Origin: Holophagales bacterium
GTDB taxonomy: Bacteria; Acidobacteriota; Holophagae; Holophagales; Holophagaceae
Reading direction: 5' to 3'
Length of the DNA: 10,371 nt
NCBI GenBank assembly: GCA_031281385.1
Contig: JAITFL010000161.1
Span: forward strand, 1-10,371
This document shows, piece after piece, positions 5,883 to 10,371 of the stretch. Position numbers and translations under genes: made by a program. The first letter of the stretch is position 1; every line of letters begins with the position of its first letter. The notes below the pieces were generated by a model. It did no database searches and was not told the DNA's origin. It saw nothing but the letters and a program-made list of their open reading frames with translations.

Positions 5883-7562
5883 ATGAAATACCACACCTTC
5901 CTTCCCGCCTTGGCGCTGTGCCTGAGCCTTGGCCTATCCGCCCAAGCCCAGCAGCAGCAACAGGCTCCGCCTGAACAAGCCGAACTGCAGGCCGCAAGCC
6001 GAATAGCCGGCCTTGCCGATCGCCTCAAAGAACTGAACCGCCTCAAGGCGGCATACCCCAACAGCACGATCATCGGCAACATTGATCGGGCCATTCAGCA
6101 AACCGAAATTACGGCCGCAACCCAGATAACCGACCTCAACGAGCGCATCAAGGAGTTCGAGCGGCTCAAAGCCGCCAACCCAGACAGCCCGTATGCCCCG
6201 GTATACGACTCCGAGCTGATGGCGGCTAAGACCAACCTTGCCAACAGCCTTGACGAGGTACTTTCGGTGCAAAAAGAATTTATCGCCGACGCCAAGCCAA
6301 AAAACCGTTTAATCAGGGTCACAGGGGCCGTCCAACCCATCATGAGGCACCCAAAATTTGACTCGTTCCCAAAGGACGAAGTCTTAAAGGCGTTCTGGGA
6401 CTATCAGGCCCAAGCCATCGAATTGCTCAAAGAATCTGAAGTGCTGAACCAGATCAAAGAAGAAGATCGCGAAGAGTCTATGGAGTATGTAAAATCTTTC
6501 TTTGAACTTCCCATAGCCAGAATCCAACTTCAAAGCAGCAACGCCAAAGGCGCCCTAGCCTCCCTCTATGCGTATGAAAAATCGCAGGGGGGCAGCACAG
6601 AGTACTACAATCTGCTCGGCGAGACCTACTTGAGCATCAACCCCGACAAAGACGCGCTGGAAGCCTTTTTCGGCGCAGCCGTTGGGGGCGACAAAGCCGC
6701 CGCTGAAAAGGCTAGGCCTCTATTTGCAAAAATAAATGGGGACGCTTCCAATTTCGATGCGGAATTAGAGCGCAGGCAAGCCGCGCTGCCATTCCATCCG
6801 CCAGCTTTTGTGGCCCCCGCCGACTGGAAGGGCAGGACGGTTTTGGCCGAACTGTTCACTGGCTCAGAATGTCCGCCCTGCGTGGGGGCCGATTTTGCGT
6901 TTGACGGGTTCATCGAGAGCTATCCATCGAAGTACCTTGCAATACTCGAATACCATCTGCCCATACCAGGCCCCGACCCAATGATGAATCCCGCCACCAA
7001 GAAGAGGCAGGACTATTACACAGTCAATAGCACCCCAACCAGAGTGATAGACGGTGGGAACAAAGTCTCAAATGGCGGTTTCAGGCAGCATGCAAAGGGC
7101 CTGTTCGATGAGGTCAAAAAAACCATAGATGCCGCGATGGCCGAGGCTCCTGGCCTGACTATAAAGGCAAACGCCAAGCTGGATGGCGACAAAGTGACGG
7201 TTGACTGCGAGTTTTCCAAGGTGATCAAAAACGCCGATTACAACGTGGTGCTGGTTCAGCCAGAAGAAAAGCACAAGGGCGGCAATGGGTTGGCCCTGCA
7301 CAAGATGGTGGTGCGGGACTTTGCGACTGTGAAATCCGCCGCAAAAGCGACGGCCACTTTCAACATCGCCGAATCCGAAAAAGCCGCAGATGCGTATTTG
7401 AATGAGTACGAAAAGACCATGCAGGTCAGGAGGCCGGATTTCAAGTGGTCGCCCAAGAGAAACAAAATTGACAGAAATGGCCTAAAAGTCGTGATCTTTG
7501 TCCAAGACAAAGAGACCAAGCAAGTCCACAACGCATTTGTCGCGGATGTCATCAAGAAGTAG
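5883..7562 (+). CDS. Secreted thioredoxin-fold protein with CPPC site and N-terminal helical repeats
   Basis: This 559-residue protein carries a Sec signal peptide (LALCLSLGLSAQA, cleavage likely after A22) followed by a poly-Gln stretch. Residues ~37-60 and ~78-101 form a tandem helical repeat (ADRLKELNRLKAAYPNS against NERIKEFERLKAANPDS). Residues ~200-300 look TPR-like (YYNLLGETYLSINPDKDALE). From ~314 comes a thioredoxin-like domain: RTVLAELFTGSECPPC with C330 and C333, then a segment of the GFIESYPSKYLAILEYHLP type and NSTPTRVIDGG with P385 in the cis-proline position. The last ~130 residues look like a beta-rich domain. It would exchange thiols and disulfides, or act as a redox or chaperone factor, outside the cytoplasm. 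CPPC is less common than CGPC or CxHC. It is not visibly in an operon with the exporter. Confidence 0.75.
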   Translation: MKYHTFLPALALCLSLGLSAQAQQQQQAPPEQAELQAASRIAGLADRLKELNRLKAAYPNSTIIGNIDRAIQQTEITAATQITDLNERIKEFERLKAANPDSPYAPVYDSELMAAKTNLANSLDEVLSVQKEFIADAKPKNRLIRVTGAVQPIMRHPKFDSFPKDEVLKAFWDYQAQAIELLKESEVLNQIKEEDREESMEYVKSFFELPIARIQLQSSNAKGALASLYAYEKSQGGSTEYYNLLGETYLSINPDKDALEAFFGAAVGGDKAAAEKARPLFAKINGDASNFDAELERRQAALPFHPPAFVAPADWKGRTVLAELFTGSECPPCVGADFAFDGFIESYPSKYLAILEYHLPIPGPDPMMNPATKKRQDYYTVNSTPTRVIDGGNKVSNGGFRQHAKGLFDEVKKTIDAAMAEAPGLTIKANAKLDGDKVTVDCEFSKVIKNADYNVVLVQPEEKHKGGNGLALHKMVVRDFATVKSAAKATATFNIAESEKAADAYLNEYEKTMQVRRPDFKWSPKRNKIDRNGLKVVIFVQDKETKQVHNAFVADVIKK

Positions 7563-7599
7563 GCCTACGGCACACTTGAAGGCCAATAATTAACATATA

Positions 7600-7617
7600 T
7601 TTGGATTGGAATCCAAA
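7600..7617. repeat. 18-base palindrome abutting the start codon at 7618
   Basis: TTTGGATT-GG-AATCCAAA forms perfect 8-base arms around a 2-base centre and ends directly before an ATG. The same place lacks any Shine-Dalgarno sequence. AT-rich sequence TAACATATAT precedes it and might serve as a promoter. It fits a dimeric repressor operator. It could also be the edge of a small insertion. Confidence 0.45.
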
Positions 7618-7743
7618 ATGAAAGCGACATTAATTGGCGCCACGTTAGTGGTTTGCCTAGTCGGTGCTAGCCTATCCGCCCAAGCCCCTCGGCTCAGCGT
7701 CCAGATGGGAGCCGAATGCGCCAAGCGTTGGGCGGGGAATTAG
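7618..7743 (+). CDS. 41-residue ORF: signal peptide plus short tail, probably a truncated secreted-protein gene
   Basis: The ORF begins with a convincing signal peptide (LIGATLVVCLVGASLSAQA) and stops after only 18 more residues (PRLSVQMGAECAKRWAGN). The codons for the LSAQA cleavage region lie in an 18-base stretch identical to one in the 5883 gene (7670-7687 and 5932-5949), in the same frame. No ribosome site is present. The likeliest reading is the 5' remnant of a secreted protein gene cut by the GC-rich block that follows. A real small secreted peptide cannot be excluded. Confidence 0.35.
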   Translation: MKATLIGATLVVCLVGASLSAQAPRLSVQMGAECAKRWAGN

Positions 7744-7819
7744 CCGTCAGCAGCGGGTTGGGCGCGTGATGCCGGGCGGGGGATTCTTCACGCATGGGGT
7801 ACCCCCACGGGGGCAGCCT

Positions 7820-7849
7820 CCAAATTGCATTTAGCCAAATGCAATTTGG
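7820..7849. repeat. Perfect 13-bp stem hairpin with 4-base loop
   Basis: CCAAATTGCATTT at 7820-7832 and AAATGCAATTTGG at 7837-7849 are exact reverse complements around AGCC. It is AT-rich inside a GC-rich block, which makes it stand out. No T-run follows on either side, so it is not a standard terminator. It could be a cruciform-forming site, a recombination site or a structured RNA element. Confidence 0.7.
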
Positions 7850-8000
7850 CAGTGAGAGTTTAGGGCAGCGGCTCCCCTCTTTCCTTTTTTTCTTTGGTGC
7901 GCGGCGAGGGCCTTGCTTGCTGGACCCGGGCCCGCCTCGCTCTCTGCCTCGCGCACTTTGCGCTTCGCTACGGCCACCACCCGATGGGCGCCCGGCGCCT

Positions 8001-8030
8001 TGGGAAGCCCAGACCCTTCCCACCTTTTTT
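8001..8030 (+). terminator. Putative rho-independent terminator
   Basis: TGGGAAG at 8001-8007 pairs with CTTCCCA at 8016-8022 around an 8-base loop, followed after two bases by six Ts (8025-8030). This is the shape of a plus-strand intrinsic terminator. It would end transcription coming from the secreted protein gene and its small downstream ORF. The stem is short. Confidence 0.45.
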
Positions 8031-8177
8031 GATCCTCCTTCCGGCCTCCGCTACCGCGCCCGTGCGCTCCTTGCTCCCTCGGCCAGCCCGGGTCAAAAAA
8101 ACCATCCCCCCACGCTGCCGATCCGCCGCCGGCTTCGCCAGCGGCTACTCGGCGCGTGGGTGTTCTAATGAGTCCAG

Positions 8178-8432
8178 TTGATTCCACGCCAGTCCGAAAC
8201 TCCCAAATTGGAAGCCGCATGGCTCATAGGAGACTGGCTGGACTGTTTTGAGCATAGAGTGGCAGACCCGCGTGAGCTGATCTTGGGATCTATCAATGCC
8301 ATGCCTTGGCGCCCCACAGATGAGGTCATGCCCCCGCCGATGTACTTCCAGAAGATGGACATCAAAGCCAAGCTGTCGGAACCGGAGCGGGAACTGGCAG
8401 CGCTGAAACTCACGCAATACCGGATAGAATGA
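8178..8432 (+). CDS. Hypothetical 84-residue protein upstream of the toxin-antitoxin pair
   Basis: I do not recognise this protein. The central part has a natural look, with mixed hydrophobic and charged residues (WLDCFEHRVADPRELILGS, PWRPTDEVMPPPMYFQKMD, LSEPERELAALKLTQYR), and appears to be soluble and helical. An in-frame TGA lies at 8169-8171, so the first usable start is TTG at 8178, with no ribosome site. The real N-terminus may have been lost to the GC-rich block before it. It ends 16 bases before the toxin start, so it could be co-transcribed with the toxin-antitoxin genes, but no functional link is shown. Confidence 0.45.
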   Translation: MIPRQSETPKLEAAWLIGDWLDCFEHRVADPRELILGSINAMPWRPTDEVMPPPMYFQKMDIKAKLSEPERELAALKLTQYRIE

Positions 8433-8448
8433 AGATCAGAGGGCGCAA

Positions 8449-8775
8449 GTGGACGAGGGGCAAAAAAACGAATTCCAGCAGACCGACATATTCAGTGACT
8501 GGCTAGAACACCTGACAGACAAACGAGGCGCCAGGCTGATAAGGAGACGCATCTGGAGGGCCGAGAACGGCAATTTTGGGAAGGGAAGAGTAAATATCGC
8601 CGAGGGTGTTTCAGAAATGAAGATAGACTACGGCCCCGGCTATCGGATATACTACTGCCAGCGGGGGGAGACGCTTTACTTGGTGCTGGTTGGCGGAGAC
8701 AAGAGCACACAGCAAGGCGACCTTGCATGGGCCATAAAGATCAAGAAAGAAGCCGAAGGGGAGAAAAAATGGTGA
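8449..8775 (+). CDS. RelE/ParE-superfamily toxin, HI1419-type (HigB-like)
   Basis: This 108-residue protein belongs by motif to the 'addiction module killer protein' group (COG3657/TIGR02683 type). Hallmarks are FSDWLEHLTDKRGARLI (15-31), RRRIWRAENGNFG (32-44), EGVSEMKIDYGPGYRIYY (52-69) and GGDKSTQ (82-88) followed by D91 and A93. RelE-fold members usually cut mRNA on the ribosome, but this subgroup's target is poorly established, so the activity is inferred. The start is GTG with an AGAGGG-like site a few bases before. Toxin precedes antitoxin and their ends overlap, the order usual in this subfamily. The last residues are Lys-rich and slightly longer than typical. Confidence 0.85.
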   Translation: MDEGQKNEFQQTDIFSDWLEHLTDKRGARLIRRRIWRAENGNFGKGRVNIAEGVSEMKIDYGPGYRIYYCQRGETLYLVLVGGDKSTQQGDLAWAIKIKKEAEGEKKW

Positions 8776-9071
8776 CATTCAGGCGTTTCAACATCCTTGA
8801 GTCGCTGGACACCGAAGAAGAGATCAAAGAATTCTTGGAAGGCGTCAGGCAGGACATAGAAGAGGGCGAGTGCGATGCCAGCTTCTTCGCCATTGCTCTT
8901 GCTGACGCTGCAAAGGCGCGAACCATCAACCAGCTTGCGAAGGAGACGGGAATTGGCCGCTTGGAGCTATGTGGGATGTTCGCGCAGGGCGGAGAGGCCC
9001 CCCCGCCTAGCCTTGAGTCAATGGCTAGAGTCACCAAGGCTTTCGCCGTCCACGCCCATGCTGGGGCATAG
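8769..9071 (+). CDS. HTH antitoxin, HI1420-type (HigA-like)
   Basis: This 100-residue protein is the partner that neutralises the upstream toxin and probably represses the operon. The ATG at 8769 overlaps the last seven bases of the toxin gene, and AAGGGGAG just before it is a suitable ribosome site. A longer in-frame start at 8727 exists but would extend far into the toxin gene. Residues 36-60 (CDASFFAIALADAAKARTINQ then LAKETGIGR) and 80-95 (SLESMARVTKAFAV) follow the family pattern: a short alpha N-terminus and an XRE-like helix-turn-helix. Family TIGR02684/COG3636 is the fit. Confidence 0.85.
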   Translation: MVTFRRFNILESLDTEEEIKEFLEGVRQDIEEGECDASFFAIALADAAKARTINQLAKETGIGRLELCGMFAQGGEAPPPSLESMARVTKAFAVHAHAGA

Positions 9072-9096
9072 GCCGATCTAACCGCCAACACAGCAT

Positions 9097-9135
9097 TTGC
9101 CAAAGGGTTGCGTTTCAAATGCGACCCTTTGGCAA
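9097..9135. terminator. Long hairpin after the toxin-antitoxin operon
   Basis: Bases 9097-9115 can pair with 9117-9135 over nearly the whole length: twelve perfect pairs (TTGCCAAAGGGT with ACCCTTTGGCAA), then G-U-tolerant pairs toward the loop. It starts 26 bases past the antitoxin stop. No clear T-run follows in either direction, so termination by this structure would be rho-assisted or weak. mRNA 3'-end protection is the other possibility. Confidence 0.5.
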
Positions 9136-9343
9136 TCAGATTTCAAACCCAATTGAAGCACCAGCGCGGCATTGCGATCTGGTGTCCTTAGCAATGACGT
9201 GGGCAGATAACGCATAGATCAAGTGTAGGCGCATATTTACACACTATTGGACAGCGTTAGACATCATTGAGCGAGAGCGCATCGTGTACTTTTTGTGTAC
9301 TTTACATCGTCCATTTGCCCGCCAAACCACTGCAAACACTCAC
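9136..9343. other. Non-coding gap with a phased direct repeat
   Basis: No gene is visible. GTGTACTTT occurs twice, at 9284-9292 and 9295-9303, eleven bases apart, so both copies face one side of the helix. This sits ~110 bases from the tRNA fragment. Repeats like this can bind integrase arms or excisionases, but on the side taken here as the older flank this is only a guess. Confidence 0.4.
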
Positions 9344-9406
9344 AAAAAAACAAAAAAGCAAGCATTTCAGGGTATTCGCGAAGCTGAATCCTTGAAGATG
9401 CTTGCT
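9344..9406 (-). terminator. Rho-independent terminator downstream of the tRNA fragment
   Basis: On the minus strand a long imperfect stem (AGCAAGCAT at the base, 9357-9365 with 9398-9406, continuing inward to GAATC near 9386 and 9373-9377) is followed by a T-rich run complementary to the A-tract at 9344-9357. It lies five bases beyond the tRNA 3' end, where a tRNA gene normally has its terminator. This supports the DNA left of the tRNA being its original downstream flank. Confidence 0.75.
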
Positions 9407-9411
9407 GCTGC

Positions 9412-9464
9412 TGGTAGGGCTAACGGGATTTGAACCCGTGTTGCCGCCGTGAAAGAGGCGGCAA
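9412..9464 (-). tRNA. 3' fragment of tRNA-Glu(UUC), probable attachment-site remnant
   Basis: Read on the minus strand, this holds an anticodon arm with CTTTCAC (anticodon TTC at 9453-9451), a 4-base variable loop, a perfect T arm (ACGGG, TTCAAAT, CCCGT; 9439-9423), the acceptor 3' strand TAGCCCT (9422-9416), discriminator A and encoded CCA (9414-9412). No matching acceptor 5' strand AGGGCTA, nor a D arm, exists upstream on the minus strand, so the 5' half is missing. The anticodon loop reads as eight bases between 5-bp stems, one too many, which also argues against function. A lone 3' half is the usual scar of integration at a tRNA gene. An unusual intact tRNA is unlikely. Confidence 0.75.
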
Positions 9465-9560
9465 AGGATTCGTTGCTTCAGTCGAAAGAAACGTGATAGT
9501 CCATCTCAAAATGAAGTAATATTAATAAGGCAAGATATTTTTTGAGAAAGAATAACTCAA

Positions 9561-10225
9561 ATGCTTTTTTTGAAAATCCCCCACGCTGAATACGATGAGA
9601 TAGAATCTCTAGGTGCCTGCTGGCATGATGGCAGAGAACAATGGTTTGTGAAAGACAAGGAGAAATATTTAATTTTTGAAAAATGGATTTTGGATGAAGA
9701 TGAAGATGAGTGTACTATTTTGTTTAACAATTATTATATAGTAGTAGGGAACCATACATGTTTTAAATGTAACAAACAAATGTAATTGCTTTTTTATTAA
9801 AATTTTACAATATATTTCCAAATGATTGGATTGGAGGATATGGCACTAATGAAAACCAAAATGAAGTTAAACTTGTTTACAAGTTGGAACCATTTCCATT
9901 ACATAATATGATGCTTGGTTATTTGAAAGATGAATACAATTATTATTATGATTATTCAAAATCTACTAAATCGAGTTACTATGCAAATCATTGCGTAAAC
10001 TGTGGTGTTATACAAGGAGCTGGGTTTCTTTATCGTAGTGTCAATTCACCGTTTCACGTGAATGAAGAAAAAGATGCTAAATCGCTTAAACTTTATCTGG
10101 TTCCTCATAAAGAAGATTTGAAAGTGCGCTATAGAACAGTGTTGAACTCAAATGCTGATTTAATTGATAGGTATGCTGAAAAACTTAATAATTGGGCAGT
10201 GCCTTATTTTTCGGTATTAATGTAG
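9561..10225 (+). pseudogene. Frameshifted DUF5710 protein with split CxxC zinc-ribbon motif
   Basis: Two reading frames together make one ~221-residue protein. The first (9561-9785) begins LKIPHAEYDEIESLGACWHD and continues EQWFVKDKE, the pattern of the DUF5710 domain, and reaches HTCFKC. It then stops at TAA 9783. The next frame is open from 9773 and continues the same kind of sequence (TNVIAFLLKFYN, then HCVNCGVIQGAGFLYR), so the two CxxC pairs (near 9762-9770 and 9992-10003) would form one zinc-binding site. The break lies in AACAAACAAA (9771-9780) and one missing base explains it. It may be a true mutation or a sequencing slip in an A-rich run. Function of this family is not established. 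Codons are AT-rich, unlike the genes to the left. Confidence 0.65.
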
Positions 10226-10238
10226 TCAGACAAATGCT

Positions 10239-10266
10239 TATATACATCACAAAGGGAACTATATAC
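10239..10266 (+). promoter_or_regulatory. Twin TATATAC boxes upstream of the last gene
   Basis: TATATAC occurs at 10239-10245 and again at 10260-10266, exactly 21 bases (two helical turns) apart and 57-84 bases before the next start codon. Either could act as a -10 element. The spacing also suits a regulator that binds direct repeats. No -35 stands out. Confidence 0.35.
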
Positions 10267-10322
10267 TTGATTCCACAAACTCGTAACCCCACCAATAACA
10301 ACAATTCCCAAGGAGGGAAAAA

Positions 10323-10371
10323 ATGAACAAATCATTGTCAGCAACAGACCAAAACAGGACAGAACGGCGGG
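10323..10371 (+). CDS. Start of a gene cut by the window end
   Basis: AAGGAGG at 10310-10316, six bases before the ATG, is the strongest ribosome site in the right part of the window. Only sixteen codons are visible (MNKSLSATDQNRTERR), polar and likely disordered. The product cannot be identified. Confidence 0.55.
   Translation, partial: MNKSLSATDQNRTERR

Larger units (their letters stand above)
7744..8177. other. GC-rich non-coding block with several hairpins
   Basis: About 430 bases without a convincing gene. The open frames on either strand give only Arg/Pro/Gly/Ala-rich low-complexity products without ribosome sites. The DNA is packed with small palindromes (GGGTACCC near 7798, a GGACCCGGGCCC-type run near 7921, GGCGCCCGGCGCC near 7987), the 13-bp hairpin at 7820, and a terminator-like hairpin at 8001. 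It separates a cut-off signal-peptide ORF from a small ORF with a weak start, so it may be an inserted repeat or an old junction. Confidence 0.5.

Noticed and set aside
7694..8220. Open frames on both strands in the GC-rich block (for example 7794-8168 plus and 7831-8220 minus)
   Set aside because: Products are low-complexity Arg/Pro/Gly/Ala sequences, the frames overlap one another, and no ribosome sites are present. This is what GC-rich non-coding DNA gives by chance.
8168..8248. 26-codon ORF starting at the ATG at 8168
   Set aside because: Short, no ribosome site, and it overlaps the more protein-like frame starting at 8178.
9412..9530. A complete tRNA gene on the minus strand
   Set aside because: No acceptor 5' strand complementary to TAGCCCT and no D arm lie at the required distance, and the anticodon loop has one base too many.
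10236..10266. Archaeal TATA boxes pointing to an archaeal host
   Set aside because: The TATATA elements look like archaeal promoters, but the strong Shine-Dalgarno sites, relaxase, toxin-antitoxin, signal peptides and encoded CCA fit bacteria better. AT-rich DNA gives such motifs easily.

Overview
The window is a mosaic of bacterial accessory DNA. Most genes have Shine-Dalgarno sites, the proteins include a Sec signal peptide, a plasmid-type relaxase and a type II toxin-antitoxin pair, and the tRNA remnant encodes its CCA end. These point to a bacterium, but I cannot name a phylum. Codon use and composition change several times along the window. Plus-strand genes around 442-3162 and 5883-9071 look moderately GC-rich. 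The minus-strand block at about 3198-5702 has lower GC and reads like Firmicutes/Clostridia DNA. Everything right of about 9470 is strongly AT-rich.

Layout. (1) 1-441: AT-rich then GC-rich non-coding DNA with two large inverted repeats just ahead of the mobilization genes, a candidate oriT or control region. (2) 442-3162: a mobilization module on the plus strand. It holds a MobC-like accessory protein, a small overlapping ORF that starts like a second copy of that family, and a MOB-P-type relaxase (HxDTxNxHxH motif, LPD7-like domain, proline-rich tail). The relaxase frame stays open for 99 more codons after a single TAA. (3) 3198-5702, minus strand: a TetR regulator, a DrrA-type ABC ATPase and an ABC-2 permease in tightly coupled order, with a -35-like element and a 7-4-7 operator palindrome upstream. 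They are followed by the first ~37 codons of an XRE regulator cut off at the junction with the mob module. This looks like a transferred drug- or peptide-export cassette whose distal end was lost. (4) 5883-7743: a secreted thioredoxin-fold (CPPC) protein, then a 41-codon ORF with nearly the same signal-peptide end. (5) 7744-8177: GC-rich non-coding stretch with strong hairpins and one plausible terminator. (6) 8178-9071: a small unrecognised ORF followed by a HigB/HigA-like toxin-antitoxin pair of the HI1419/HI1420 type. (7) 9072-9470: non-coding DNA with hairpins, a minus-strand intrinsic terminator and the 3' part of a tRNA-Glu(UUC) gene with no 5' half. (8) 9470-10371: AT-rich DNA with a frameshifted DUF5710/zinc-ribbon gene and the start of another gene.

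The mob genes would let the DNA be moved by a helper conjugation system, and the toxin-antitoxin pair would favour its retention. The tRNA 3' fragment is the expected scar of site-specific integration. By the usual geometry of tRNA 3'-end integration, the inserted element lies to its right (the AT-rich side) and the older flank to its left. No integrase, replication gene or matching full tRNA is visible here. I see no convincing complete novel system. The best leads are the interrupted relaxase tail, the integration boundary, the secreted CPPC protein with its truncated signal-peptide relative, and the GC-rich non-coding block.
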